A stretch of DNA of 64,000 nt from Granulicatella sp041433555 (GTDB lineage Bacteria; Bacillota; Bacilli; Lactobacillales; Aerococcaceae), in the NCBI RefSeq assembly GCF_041433555.1, contig NZ_JAPWBR010000008.1:1-64000 (forward strand), in the 5' to 3' direction. A program made the position numbers and the translations under genes. Positions within the stretch are counted from its first letter, which is position 1. Each line of letters starts with the position of its first letter. Under the pieces are notes generated by a model. That model was not told the origin of the DNA, made no database searches, and saw only the letters and a program-made list of their open reading frames with translations. Shown one piece after another: positions 36,953-46,097 of this stretch.

Positions 36953-37155
36953 TAAAAGAAATGATTCCGCCTTTCCTAACGGATGTCTTCATAATCACTG
37001 TAACGTTGCACCGGTTCGAGCCAATAGGTCTCTCACCTTCGAAGCTTCAAAAGCGGAGTACGGGACAAGTCCCTACTCCGCTTAATTCACTTTCGATGCG
37101 TATCACGTTACTGTAATTATAGAATCCGTTAGTCTTTGCGGAATCATCTTTATGC
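36953..37155. repeat. Large intergenic structured repeat, copy B
   Basis: The 640-base gap between ylaN and tex holds copies B and E. In B the arms around 36953-37010 and 37105-37155 share blocks such as ATGATTCCGC, CTAACGGAT and GTAACGT. Inside come GCACCGG, a GGT/ACC hairpin, GAAGCTTCAAA, a strong GCGGAGTA-GGGAC/GTCCC-TACTCCGC hairpin and TTCACTTTCGATGCG. The latter pieces recur in A, C and D. About 200 bases of plain AT-rich DNA separate B from E. Confidence 0.8.
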
Positions 37156-37364
37156 AGCCAATATTTTTTCTGTTTTCCACTTTGTTAGTAGTTTTTTTCT
37201 GTGCAAGTAACTAAAAGAGAATGCTATCTTTCCATCTAGCTAAAGCTGTGCACTCACTAAATCCTCTTTATGGTTGTACAGAAAATCTTTTACGGATCTC
37301 TTACTAGGAACTGCTATACACGCTTTCCTTTCCACAAAGGCATTTCTATGACGGCACAAAAAAA

Positions 37365-37464
37365 GCTATTACGGAGTTCTGCACGGAATCTATAGTAGCA
37401 ACAACAGCCACCGATACAGCTATTGTCGCTACTATAAAGAGTTCCGTCAGAACGCAGTAATAGC
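37365..37464. repeat. Reduced structured repeat, copy E (also the likely tex terminator)
   Basis: Long arms GCTATTAC-GTTCTG-ACGGAA-TAGTAGC-ACAA and TTGT-GCTACTA-TTCCGT-AGAAC-GTAATAGC fold into one hairpin. The centre CCACCGATACAGCTATTGT matches the arm and CACCG junction of the other copies, but the inner hairpins are missing. It ends eight bases before the tex stop. Confidence 0.7.
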
Positions 37465-37471
37465 AGCGTAA

Positions 37472-39667
37472 TTATTTATTTTCTGGTCCAATCATAGAGA
37501 GTCCGACACGACCTTTTTTAAGGTCAAGCTCCGTCACCCAAACCGTTACGATATCCCCAACCGCAACGACATCACTTGGATGTTTTACGAAGCCTTTTTT
37601 CAATTTCGAAATATGCACAAGGCCATCTTGTTTCACACCGATATCAACGAACGCGCCGAAGTCCACAACGTTACGAACGGTTCCTTCTAGTTCCATTCCC
37701 ACTTGTAAGTCTTCCATCTTCAAGACATCGCTACGTAAGATTGGTCCTGCGACTTCTTCACGCGGATCACGTCCTGGTTTCAATAATCCATCCAGCACTA
37801 ATTCCAGTGTTTCTTGTCCGATGCCAAATTCTTCTTTCAACTCTTTCGTATTTAGTCCTTTAAGGGCTTCTTCCAACTCTGGTGAACCAAGCGCTAATTT
37901 TTCGGCATTGGCTTTTTTCAAAATGGCTTTAGCAACATCATAAGACTCTGGGTGAATGTCAGTGCCGTCAAATGGATTCGTTCCATCGATGATTCGTAAG
38001 AACCCAACGGCTTGCTCGTAAGCTTTTGGCCCTAAGCGAGGTACTTTCTTCAATTGCGTACGGTTTGTGAACTTACCGTTTTCGTCACGGAAAGCGACCA
38101 CGTTGGCTGCTGTTGTTTTCGTTAATCCGGCAATGTGCTCCAAGAGAGCGGCACTCGCAGTATTCACGTTTACCCCAACCTTGTTCACGGCTGTTTCAAC
38201 AACAAAGTCTAACTGCTCATCTAATTGTTTTTCTGGAACGTCATGTTGGTATTGTCCAACTCCAACGGCTTTTGGATCAATTTTAACCAATTCTGCTAAT
38301 GGGTCTTGCAAGCGACGAGCGATGCTAACTGCTGAACGCTCTTCGACTTGGTAATCTGGAAATTCTTGGCGTGCGATATCGCTGGCAGAATACACAGAGG
38401 CTCCTGCTTCGCTGACGATGGTATACACAACTTTGCGTGGGATTTGTCGTAATTGTTCCGCCACGAATTGTTCAGACTCACGGCTAGCCGTTCCGTTCCC
38501 AATCGCTACAAGTGTTACACCATACTGCTCCACGATGCGACGGAATTGTCCGCCTGCTTGAGCGCGTTTGGCTTCTGAAGCTCCTACGTGAGGGTAAATC
38601 ACAGACTTCCCAAGCACTTTTCCTGTTTCATCGATTACCGCTAATTTACATCCTGTACGGTATGCTGGGTCGAGCCCTAAGATGACTTGGCCTTTCATTG
38701 GCGCTTGTAATAATAAGTTCTTCAAGTTTTCCCCGAAAATCGCAATCGCTTGTGTTTGTGCCTTTTCACTTAATTCATTACGGATTTCGCGTTCAATCGC
38801 TGGTCCGATGAATCGTTTGTAGCTTTCTTCAATCGCGCCTTCGACAATCGGTGCAGATGGTGACGACGGATTTTTGATTTTCTCTTCTTTAATCTTTGTA
38901 AGAGGGTTCGTCACGTCGACTTCAATCGTCACACGCAATACGTCTTCTTTTTCTGCACGGTTTAAGGCAAGAACACGGTGAGGAACGATGGATTTCACTG
39001 GCTCCTCGTAGTCATAGTACATTTCGTAGACTCTCTTCTCGTCGAGCTCTTCTTTCTTCACGACAGACTTCACGATACCATTCTTTTGCGTAAATTGACG
39101 CAATTGTTTACGGTATTTTGCTTCATCGGAAATCCATTCAGCGATAATTTCTACAGCACCGTTAATGGCATCTTCGACCGTTAGAATTGCTTTTTCTTCA
39201 TTGATAAACGTTGCTGCTTTTTCTTCTACAGAATCTTTCGTCGTCATGAGTAACCATAATGCAAACGGCTCTAGTCCTGCCTCTTTAGCAATCGTTGCCT
39301 TCGTGCGACGTTTTTGTTTATACGGACGATAAATATCTTCTAATGCCGTTAAGGTGGTCGCCTTGCTTAATGCAGCCGTAATCTCTGGTGTAAGTTTGCC
39401 TTGTTCGTCAATAAGACGGCTAATTTCTTCTTTTCGTTTTTCGAAGTTTTCCAAATAACGTTGGCGCTCTTCGATTTCACGAATTTGCACCTCATCTAAC
39501 GAACCGGTTTGGTCTTTACGATAACGCGCAATAAACGGTACTGTATTGCCATCTTGCAAGAGGCCTAATACCGTATCGATTTGTTTTGGTTTATATTGAG
39601 TGAGTTCTGCCTTCACAAGCGCTATGGAACGCTCGTAAGCAGTGATTTCAGTTGTTTGTTCTACCAT
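37472..39667 (-). CDS. tex: RNA-binding transcription accessory protein Tex
   Basis: 731 aa from the ATG at 39667, which has AAAGGGAG upstream; 18 extra in-frame codons upstream belong to the leader. Domains in order: helical Tex N-terminal region, YqgF-like RNase fold (VILGLDPAYRTGCKLAVID), double helix-hairpin-helix (VNVNTASAALLEHIAGL) and a C-terminal S1 RNA-binding domain (GMELEGTVRNVVDFGAFVDIGV). A conserved nucleic-acid-binding factor whose exact role is still unsettled. Confidence 0.95.
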   Translation of the reverse strand: MVEQTTEITAYERSIALVKAELTQYKPKQIDTVLGLLQDGNTVPFIARYRKDQTGSLDEVQIREIEERQRYLENFEKRKEEISRLIDEQGKLTPEITAALSKATTLTALEDIYRPYKQKRRTKATIAKEAGLEPFALWLLMTTKDSVEEKAATFINEEKAILTVEDAINGAVEIIAEWISDEAKYRKQLRQFTQKNGIVKSVVKKEELDEKRVYEMYYDYEEPVKSIVPHRVLALNRAEKEDVLRVTIEVDVTNPLTKIKEEKIKNPSSPSAPIVEGAIEESYKRFIGPAIEREIRNELSEKAQTQAIAIFGENLKNLLLQAPMKGQVILGLDPAYRTGCKLAVIDETGKVLGKSVIYPHVGASEAKRAQAGGQFRRIVEQYGVTLVAIGNGTASRESEQFVAEQLRQIPRKVVYTIVSEAGASVYSASDIARQEFPDYQVEERSAVSIARRLQDPLAELVKIDPKAVGVGQYQHDVPEKQLDEQLDFVVETAVNKVGVNVNTASAALLEHIAGLTKTTAANVVAFRDENGKFTNRTQLKKVPRLGPKAYEQAVGFLRIIDGTNPFDGTDIHPESYDVAKAILKKANAEKLALGSPELEEALKGLNTKELKEEFGIGQETLELVLDGLLKPGRDPREEVAGPILRSDVLKMEDLQVGMELEGTVRNVVDFGAFVDIGVKQDGLVHISKLKKGFVKHPSDVVAVGDIVTVWVTELDLKKGRVGLSMIGPENK

Positions 39668-39716
39668 AGTCAACTCCCTTTCTGTCTCCTCTATCCTATC
39701 ATGAAATAAAAGGAAA

Positions 39717-39744
39717 AGCACCTAAGCAAAAATACCTAGGTGCT
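39717..39744 (-). terminator. Terminator of the purine permease gene
   Basis: AGCACCTA (39717-39724) and TAGGTGCT (39737-39744) form a perfect 8-bp stem; the minus strand continues TTTTCCTTTTATTTC. Confidence 0.75.
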
Positions 39745-39796
39745 CTATTACGACTAAAGTTCAATAAAATTGTTCAATATCAGCTGATGTTCACTC

Positions 39797-41260
39797 TTAT
39801 AGAAGAGCTAAGATAATGAAGTTAAGGATGAATAATCCTGTAGCGACCCATAAAATTGGGTGAATGTCTTTTGCTTTACCAGTAATCACTTTGACTAAGC
39901 AGTAGAAGATGAATCCTGCTGCGATTCCGTAAGAGATACTGTAGCAAAGTGCCATAAAGATGCCGGCAAAGAACGCTGGAATGGCTTCGTCCAATTCGTC
40001 CCATTTCACATCTGCGAATGAAGAAAGCATCATCACCCCAACGATAATTAACGCTGGTGCTGTCGCTTCTGCAGGAACGATGCCCACGAATGGTGCTAAT
40101 AAGGTTGATAATAGGAAGAGACCTGCTGTAACGACTGCTGTTAAACCAGTACGTCCACCTGCACCGATTCCGGCTGCACTTTCAACATAGGTTGTAGTGT
40201 TTGAAGTCCCGAAAATCGCCCCGATAGAAGTCCCAATCGCATCTGCGAATAAGGCTTTGTCCATCTTAGAAGAGAACCCAGATCCATTTTCAAGTTGACG
40301 TTCGTCTTCTTCAGAGAAGATTCCTGTTTTACGACCTGTCCCGATGAAGGTTCCAAGTGTATCAAATGTATCCGATAAGCTGAATGCAAAAATCGTCATT
40401 AATACTAAAGGTAAGCGTGCTGGGTCAGAGAAGAGTTTTACGATTCCTTCCGAACCAAAAGCGGCCAAGAATGTTGTGCCTAAGTCGTTGAACGCTGCTC
40501 CAAGAGAGTTACTTTCGAAACTTACTTTTGATAAATCGACAACCCCCATTGGAATCGCTAAAAGTGTTGTTAAAACAATCCCAAGCAAGATAGCTCCACG
40601 AACTTTTTTCAATAATAAGACTACAGTAATGACTAAACCAATCACTGCAAGAAGGGCTCCTGGAGATGTGAAGTTTACAAGAGATGGAACGATTCCACCA
40701 TTTGAATTCACGCTGAACACGCCGCCTTTATACGCTTCTGTAGCGACATTATACGCAGCACCATTGACTTGAGTGATCGTTTTTGAATCAGAAAGGAATT
40801 CTAATAGGTTAGCATTTTTTAAACCGATATAAGCGATGAAAATCCCAATCCCGCCCCCGATGGCATGTTGCATACTGACCGGAATGGCTTTAATAATCAT
40901 CTTACGAACTTTTGTTACAGTAATAAAAATATTGAATAAACCACAAATAAATACCATTGCTAACGCTTCTTGCCAAGTGAATCCAAGGCCGAAAACGACT
41001 GTAAATGTAAAGAACGCGTTTAACCCCATCCCTGGAGCTAATGCGTAAGGAACGTTTGCGAAAAGACCCATCACTAATGTGCTGACAACTGTTGCGATAA
41101 TCGTTGATAAGAATACTGCTTGGAATGGCATCCCTGTTTTACTAAGAATGTTCGGATTGACAAAAATGATGTAGGACATCGCGAAGAATGTCGTTAATCC
41201 AGCCAAAAACTCTGTTGAAACGTTCGTGCCGTTCTCTTTCAGTTTAAAAAACTTATCCAT
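39797..41260 (-). CDS. Guanine/hypoxanthine permease, NCS2 AzgA-like (PbuG type)
   Basis: 487 aa, 12-14 membrane helices. The AzgA-subfamily signatures are visible: NVSTEFLAGLTTFFAMSYIIFVNP at the N-terminus, ALAPGMGLNAFF in helix 3, SDTFDTLGTFIGTGRKTG, and GTSNTTTYVESAAGIGAGGRTGLTAVVTA. It imports purine bases by proton symport. PurR-box-like GAAC motifs upstream fit purine control. A single-gene unit. Confidence 0.92.
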   Translation of the reverse strand: MDKFFKLKENGTNVSTEFLAGLTTFFAMSYIIFVNPNILSKTGMPFQAVFLSTIIATVVSTLVMGLFANVPYALAPGMGLNAFFTFTVVFGLGFTWQEALAMVFICGLFNIFITVTKVRKMIIKAIPVSMQHAIGGGIGIFIAYIGLKNANLLEFLSDSKTITQVNGAAYNVATEAYKGGVFSVNSNGGIVPSLVNFTSPGALLAVIGLVITVVLLLKKVRGAILLGIVLTTLLAIPMGVVDLSKVSFESNSLGAAFNDLGTTFLAAFGSEGIVKLFSDPARLPLVLMTIFAFSLSDTFDTLGTFIGTGRKTGIFSEEDERQLENGSGFSSKMDKALFADAIGTSIGAIFGTSNTTTYVESAAGIGAGGRTGLTAVVTAGLFLLSTLLAPFVGIVPAEATAPALIIVGVMMLSSFADVKWDELDEAIPAFFAGIFMALCYSISYGIAAGFIFYCLVKVITGKAKDIHPILWVATGLFILNFIILALL

Positions 41261-41301
41261 TGAAATGATAACTCCTTTTTATTGGTTTATTTGACGACTT
41301 A

Positions 41302-41378
41302 AGTATACTAGAACTATTTTCGTTTTACAATATCGAACACGTACATTTTAACTTATAAAATTTATTTTTGTTCGTTTT
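41302..41378 (-). promoter_or_regulatory. Promoter and possible PurR boxes of the purine permease gene
   Basis: Minus-strand -35 TTGTAA (41325-41330), 17-bp spacer, -10 TATACT (41302-41307). Upstream, AAAACGAACAA (minus strand, about 41368-41378) and an opposing CGAAC (about 41334-41338) resemble the inverted PurBox pair. Their spacing (about 31 bases) is wider than the Bacillus arrangement, so this is tentative. Confidence 0.45.
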
Positions 41379-41445
41379 ATTTAACTTTATTTTGTTTAAA
41401 GATTGTCAAACAAGTGATTTTGTTTCTAAACGCGAATATTAGCAA

Positions 41446-41482
41446 CAAAAAAAGAAGTGGTATTCGCCACTCCTTTTTCTTT
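41446..41482 (-). terminator. Terminator of the lipoprotein gene
   Basis: AAGAAGTGG and CCACTCCTTTTT arms with a TATTCG loop; T-rich on the minus strand. Confidence 0.7.
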
Positions 41483-41485
41483 TAG

Positions 41486-42283
41486 TTATTCTTCTATTAA
41501 TTTAATTCCTTTACGCTCTTTTTCCACCGGTGTCATAAAGTCATGATAATCCCCAGGTTCATCCTCTTCTAGCCCTGCTTCTGAGAGGCCTACATAATAA
41601 GAACCTTTAACTTCTCCTACGTTTGAACCAAAGAACCCTTCTCTCAAGTTTTTTTGAACCCTTACATTCATATACTCCATCGACTCTTCAGCAAGTTCTT
41701 GTACCTCAAATCTTACAATCAACTGCGTTTGGTCTTTTCTATACTCGTCTTCGTCGTATTTCCCAAAGGAGTAGCTGACTGGCGAAGGCTTTGGGCTTTC
41801 GTATTCTGCGAAATCTACAGCATTGAATTGTTCTCGTAACTCTTTAATTTTTTCATCTATCTTTTCCAATTTTTCTCGGACTTCCTTAGAATTTCCCTCC
41901 TGCCATACTTTAATACTTTCCTTTCTCAGTGCCTCTAATTGGACTTCCAATTTTTCTCGAAGTTTTTGTTTATGGCGATAGAAATTGCGTTCAAATTGTT
42001 TTTGGGCTAGTTCTAAAATTTGTTTTTCATTTTTCCCGCTTAAATCCCCGAGGTCCAAATCCAATCCTGTATAGGCAAGCACGTTTCCTTTTCCATCAAA
42101 ATGATAGACCGCCGTCACCGTGTTATGTGGATCTAACTCTGTTTTCTCTCCGTGATGCACATCCATCCAAATCCTATCTGACTGCAACGCATATGGTAGA
42201 GGGATTTTTTCCTTTTTTCCGCATGCTGCAAGCATAACAGCTACTACCGACAACAACGCTAGTTTTATCCATGTCTTCATCAT
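41486..42283 (-). CDS. Lipoprotein of unknown function
   Basis: 265 aa. Lipoprotein signal with lipobox LAACG (Cys near 21). A beta-rich N-terminal part (about 30-85) is followed by a long charged coiled-coil region (about 85-150, FERNFYRHKQKLREKLEVQLEALRKES and KIDEKIKELREQF) and a C-terminal domain with VGEVKGSYYVGLSEAG. No family recognised. It lies downstream of metQ but has its own terminator, and the metQ terminator lies between them, so a link to methionine uptake is not supported. Confidence 0.75.
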   Translation of the reverse strand: MMKTWIKLALLSVVAVMLAACGKKEKIPLPYALQSDRIWMDVHHGEKTELDPHNTVTAVYHFDGKGNVLAYTGLDLDLGDLSGKNEKQILELAQKQFERNFYRHKQKLREKLEVQLEALRKESIKVWQEGNSKEVREKLEKIDEKIKELREQFNAVDFAEYESPKPSPVSYSFGKYDEDEYRKDQTQLIVRFEVQELAEESMEYMNVRVQKNLREGFFGSNVGEVKGSYYVGLSEAGLEEDEPGDYHDFMTPVEKERKGIKLIEE

Positions 42284-42357
42284 TCTTCCTCCAACGTTCG
42301 AACTTTCACTTTCATTATACTACACGCAATCAGAATCTGCTCCTATTCCAAACAAAA

Positions 42358-42385
42358 ACGCCAGAGCACCATTGTACTCTGACGT
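42358..42385 (-). terminator. Terminator of metQ
   Basis: ACGCCAGAG (42358-42366) and CTCTGACGT (42377-42385) with one mismatch; the minus strand continues TTTTTGTTT. Confidence 0.85.
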
Positions 42386-42394
42386 CTAAAGGGA

Positions 42395-43249
42395 TTATTT
42401 ATCTGAATTCCACACTGGGAAGTATTGTCCTGGTGCGACTTCATCCATTTTTTTCGCTACATCGTCTGTTTGATATAATTCAACGATTTTTTTGTATGTT
42501 GGGTTGTCAGCATCTGCTGCTTTAACAACGATGATGTTGTAACGATCTTTAGGAATTGTATCTAAGTGGTTTGCATCTGAGAAGATGTTGTCTTCGATTT
42601 TCAAACCAGCATCTTGTGCCATAGAACCATTAATTGAAGCTGCATCAACGTCTTGTAATAAACGTGGTGCTTGTGCTGATTCTGCTTCGATGATTTCTAA
42701 GTTACGAGGGTTGCTTGTGATGTCGGCTAATGAAGCTTTTGTTCCAACGCCGTCTTTTAATGTGATTAAGCCTTCTGTTTGTAGTGCGACTAATGCACGA
42801 CCTTGGATAGCTACTTCTTTAGGAACTAATACTTTTGCTTTATCTGGTAAATCTTTTAATGATTTATATTTCGTTGAGAAATAATATAATGGTGTGATAA
42901 ATGTTGTACCGATTTCTTTTAAATCAGTTCCTTTATCTTTGTTCCATTGTGCTAAATACGCACGGTGTTGGAACGCGTTCATTTGAACAGAACCTTCTTC
43001 AAGAGCTGTATTTGGTAATACGTAGTCGTTCATTTCTACAACTTCGATATTGATGTTCTCTTTTTTCGCTTTTTCAGCTACGTAATCCCAGATTTCGTGT
43101 GCTGCGCTACCTACTACGGCAACTTTAACTGTTTGTGCTGGAGCTTCAGTTGCTTTTGAAGCCTCGCTAGATTGTTGTGAACTTTGGTTTCCGCATGCTG
43201 CTAAAGTAATTGCTGCAACGGCTGTTAAAAATAAGTGTTTAATTTTCAT
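42395..43249 (-). CDS. metQ: Methionine-binding lipoprotein MetQ (NlpA family)
   Basis: 284 aa. Lipobox LAACG, then a Ser/Ala linker and the NlpA-type periplasmic-binding fold. The conserved blocks VAVVGSAAHEIWDYV, DYVLPNTALEEGSVQMNAFQHRAYL and the C-terminal KIVELYQTDDVAKKM are present. It delivers methionine to a MetN-MetP ABC transporter, but those genes are not adjacent. An upstream T-box leader with AUG-type specifier candidates fits methionine-tRNA control. Confidence 0.92.
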   Translation of the reverse strand: MKIKHLFLTAVAAITLAACGNQSSQQSSEASKATEAPAQTVKVAVVGSAAHEIWDYVAEKAKKENINIEVVEMNDYVLPNTALEEGSVQMNAFQHRAYLAQWNKDKGTDLKEIGTTFITPLYYFSTKYKSLKDLPDKAKVLVPKEVAIQGRALVALQTEGLITLKDGVGTKASLADITSNPRNLEIIEAESAQAPRLLQDVDAASINGSMAQDAGLKIEDNIFSDANHLDTIPKDRYNIIVVKAADADNPTYKKIVELYQTDDVAKKMDEVAPGQYFPVWNSDK

Positions 43250-43336
43250 TTTGTTTTTCCTCCATTTTCTTACGTTTGTTGTGTTGGTTGTGAATTACTT
43301 TGAAACATTCCTCCTTAAACTGTCGAACACAATAAA

Positions 43337-43620
43337 AAAATCCTTTGCCCAAATAGGACAAAGGACGATCATTTCAAAAATACCGTGTTACCACCTTTAT
43401 TCGTTTATCCATCACTAGATAAACCTCACCCGATTCCACATCTCTGCGTTGAAATCGTACCGCTATAACGGGCGCCCCGTACTTCCCTTACAATTGTTCA
43501 GAAAGTCCGCTCAATGGCCATCTTCCCCATTTCGTCACTACTTAGTTCCACCAACCCTAAGCTCTCTACTCAGTGCCTCGATGAGTACTCTCCATCTCGA
43601 TGCGTTATGGATTCCATTAT
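43337..43620 (-). promoter_or_regulatory. T-box riboswitch (probably tRNA-Met) upstream of metQ
   Basis: On the minus strand a long stem I region (with AGAGTACTC and GGTTGGTGGAAC) leads to the conserved T-box AAGGTGGTAACACGG (43383-43397). A terminator hairpin follows, TCCTTTG (43341-43347) against CAAAGGA (43359-43365), with seven T. In the specifier region GAAATGGGG (ATG at 43528-43530) and GAAGATGGCC (ATG at 43519-43521) both offer a methionine codon. High uncharged tRNA-Met would favour the antiterminator and metQ expression. Confidence 0.92.
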
Positions 43621-43717
43621 ACGCTCATTCTTTTCGATGTCAACAAAACTCTTTCATTTATAGACATTTGTTTTTGAAACAGAAACAAAACCATCAAACT
43701 GACTCTAGCATAAAGAA

Positions 43718-43747
43718 AACCTCCACACGAAAGTTCGCGTAGAGGTT
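43718..43747 (-). terminator. Terminator of prsA
   Basis: AACCTC and GAGGTT arms with further inner pairing; minus strand continues TTTTCTTT. Confidence 0.75.
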
Positions 43748-43756
43748 AAAACAGTC

Positions 43757-44707
43757 TTATTTAGCAACAGTTGTTGTTGTTTCAGAATCTGCTGCTTGTA
43801 AGAAATTCTTCAAAGCATTTTGTAAGCTTTCGTCTGTGATTTTCACGTCAGCAGCTTTCACTAAATCAACCATTGTTTGGTGTAAGTATGCAGAATCTTT
43901 CAATTTCGCATCTAACATTTCTTTTTCCATTTGTTCTTTCATTTCATCAAATGGTTTCTTCTCTTCTTTCGATACTAACTTAATGATGTGGTATCCGAAT
44001 TGAGTTTGAACTGGCGTTTCAGTGATATCTCCAACATTCTTCAAGTCGTAAGCTGCTGTTGAGAATTCAGTTACCATGTCTGAACGTTTAAATGGTCCAA
44101 TTTGTCCGCCTTTTGCAGCTGTACCAGTGTCTGCAGAGTTTGCTTTTGCTAATTCCGCAAAGTCAGCACCATCTTTTAATTGTTTGATTAATTCTTCAGC
44201 TTTTGCTTTAGCAGTTGCTTTTTCCTCATCAGATGCATCAGATTTAGCTGCAATTAAGATATGTTGAACTGTAATTTGTGGTTCCCACGCATCATAGTAC
44301 GCTTTGATATCTTCTTCTGAGAAGTTCGCAGCTTTCTTCACTGCTTCTGTCATTAATTTATTTAAGTAAAGTGTTTGACGGTATGCGTCTACAGAAGTAA
44401 TTCCGCTTTGTTGTAAAGCCGCTAATAACCCAGGTTCACCGCCGTATTGAGCTACTAATTTAGCCACTTCTTCATCTGCAGCTGTTTTAAGAGATTTTGC
44501 ATCTTCAATAGATCCTTCTAGTACTTTTGTTAATACTAAACGTTGTAGTGTTTGTTCTCCAACTGTGTCTTTCATTGCTGTCACAAATTCATCTTTTGTA
44601 ACGTTACCGTATTTAGTAGTCGCAACGTTTTCAGATGATCCATTTGAGCATGCCGCTAATGCGAAAGTTGATGCAAGCGCTAATGCTCCTACGAATTTTT
44701 TCTTCAT
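43757..44707 (-). CDS. prsA: Foldase lipoprotein PrsA (parvulin-type prolyl isomerase)
   Basis: 316 aa. Lipobox LAACS. An N-terminal helical foldase part (about 30-140) flanks a parvulin domain (about 145-240, VQHILIAAKSD, GGQIGPFKRSDMVTEF, QFGYHIIKL), followed by a helical C-terminal part. It helps exported proteins fold at the membrane-wall interface. A single-gene unit with its own terminator. Confidence 0.94.
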   Translation of the reverse strand: MKKKFVGALALASTFALAACSNGSSENVATTKYGNVTKDEFVTAMKDTVGEQTLQRLVLTKVLEGSIEDAKSLKTAADEEVAKLVAQYGGEPGLLAALQQSGITSVDAYRQTLYLNKLMTEAVKKAANFSEEDIKAYYDAWEPQITVQHILIAAKSDASDEEKATAKAKAEELIKQLKDGADFAELAKANSADTGTAAKGGQIGPFKRSDMVTEFSTAAYDLKNVGDITETPVQTQFGYHIIKLVSKEEKKPFDEMKEQMEKEMLDAKLKDSAYLHQTMVDLVKAADVKITDESLQNALKNFLQAADSETTTTVAK

Positions 44708-44886
44708 AAAATTCCCTCTCCAATCGGTTTTCTTTTTAATCGATGTTATTAATATACCACAGTTTTAAGCTGTTTCCTAATTTTCCACCCATCTCTTACT
44801 TTTTCTTAACTTTCTAAAAAGCAAAAGAGCCAGGACCTATTTCCTGACTCTTCGGTAAGTTAAGTTTAGTTCAAAAAATATTGTGA

Positions 44887-45705
44887 TTATTGTAATACAC
44901 GAATTGTGATTGTACGACGTCCGAAGTTGTAAACATCATTCAAGTTTACTAAGTGAACATCAATTCTATTTCCGTAAATGGCGCCACCTGTATCTGCAGC
45001 ACGGAAAATACCATATCCTGGAATTTCAACATATGATCCTAATGGAATCACACTTGGGTCAACCGCAATCACGTTTGGTTCACTAACAAGGTTTGTTCCA
45101 TCAGCAGTATAGTTTGATAAACCAGCTTCGTTATATGAGTAAGCTGTTGCTTCTACTGTTAAGTAGTAACCACCTTGGCTTGAAGAAGCCGCAGCAGCTT
45201 GTGTTGTTTGAGTTGCTTCTGTTGCTTGAGCAGCTTGCGTTGTTTCAGTTGCTGGAGTCGCTTGAGCAGCTTGCGTTGTTTCAGTTTCTTGGGCTGCTTG
45301 TGTTGTCGCTTCAGTCGTTTCAACTTCTTTTACTTCATTGTTGTTTTGAACACGGTATGAGTGTTGTTCTGTTCCGTTATCCACTGTCACTTCTTTTTGG
45401 TCAGCTGAGAAACGTAACACTGTCCCTGGGTAAATAAGGTTTGCATCTTGAATTTCGTTCACTTTAACTAATGTATCTAATGATGCACCAGTTGCTTCAG
45501 AAATCACTGATAACGTATCTCCCCATTTGATTGTGTACTCTTGTACACCTTTATCGTCTGTTTTTACATCTTGTTTTACTTGTTCTACAGTACGTGCTGT
45601 CCATTCTACTTCGTTGGCACTTGCTGTTGTTGCTGAAAATCCTGCAAAACTAAATAAAGCAAGTGATGCTGTCACCATCATGAATTGTTTCTTGATTGGT
45701 TTCAT
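44887..45705 (-). CDS. Secreted LysM and 3D-domain cell-wall protein
   Basis: 272 aa from the ATG at 45705; 12 upstream in-frame codons are leader. Signal peptide (MKPIKKQFMMVTASLALFSF...ATTASA), then one LysM peptidoglycan-binding repeat (EYTIKWGDTLSVISEATG...YPGTVLRF). A low-complexity Ala/Thr/Gln/Glu linker with repeated TTQAAQAT-like units (about 140-185) leads to a C-terminal 3D domain with ADTGGAIYGNRIDVH, in which the three Asp of MltA-like lytic transglycosylases can be placed. Probably a muralytic or resuscitation-type enzyme. Confidence 0.9.
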   Translation of the reverse strand: MKPIKKQFMMVTASLALFSFAGFSATTASANEVEWTARTVEQVKQDVKTDDKGVQEYTIKWGDTLSVISEATGASLDTLVKVNEIQDANLIYPGTVLRFSADQKEVTVDNGTEQHSYRVQNNNEVKEVETTEATTQAAQETETTQAAQATPATETTQAAQATEATQTTQAAAASSSQGGYYLTVEATAYSYNEAGLSNYTADGTNLVSEPNVIAVDPSVIPLGSYVEIPGYGIFRAADTGGAIYGNRIDVHLVNLNDVYNFGRRTITIRVLQ

Positions 45706-46048
45706 ATTTTCCTTTCCGATTCCGACTTTTTCTAAAGTCAAAAACCTCGTTCGCTTGGATTTTTTGGTTGCGAACTTAATTGATGCTAATTATTTTAGCA
45801 CAGGAAAAACTCAAAATGTTGATTTTATGCGGTTTGTTAAGGTCACTTAATTTTTTTGACTTTTTCTGATGTTATTATTACAAACGCATGACAAGAACAT
45901 ATGTTTCTGTAATAGTCGAAACCGTTCTGTAACACGTTCGTAGAATTTTCTTACAATCTCAGTCATACTTTCTTCATTTATTACACTGTTTTTCGTTCTT
46001 TTTTGAGGCAAAAACCTATCAAATCGCACTTTTTCATGCACTCGACAC
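45706..46048. other. Intergenic stretch upstream of the LysM-3D gene
   Basis: About 340 bases with no convincing gene. On the minus strand an extended -10 box TGCTAAAAT (about 45796-45804) probably serves the LysM-3D gene. A GTTCGC/GCGAAC hairpin lies in its leader. I looked for a ydaO-type cyclic di-AMP riboswitch and saw none of its conserved junction sequences. Confidence 0.5.
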
Positions 46049-46052
46049 ATCA

Positions 46053-46083
46053 AAAAAGACCTCCCTATTCATCCATAGGAAGG
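46053..46083 (-). terminator. Terminator of the ABC exporter gene
   Basis: GACCTCCCTA and TAGGAAGGTC arms with a loop of about seven bases, then TTTTTTGATG on the minus strand. Confidence 0.75.
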
Positions 46084-46097
46084 TCACTAAACATTCG

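Noticed and set aside
36904..37116. 70-aa plus-strand frame
   Set aside because: It lies across the arm of repeat copy B and has no ribosome-binding site.
45706..45850. Possible cyclic di-AMP (ydaO) riboswitch
   Set aside because: Expected from the type of gene downstream, but only a small GTTCGC/GCGAAC hairpin is present.
45847..46053. 68-aa minus-strand frame before the LysM-3D gene
   Set aside because: Its only GGAGG is part of the terminator hairpin of the ABC exporter gene, and the protein has no recognisable features.
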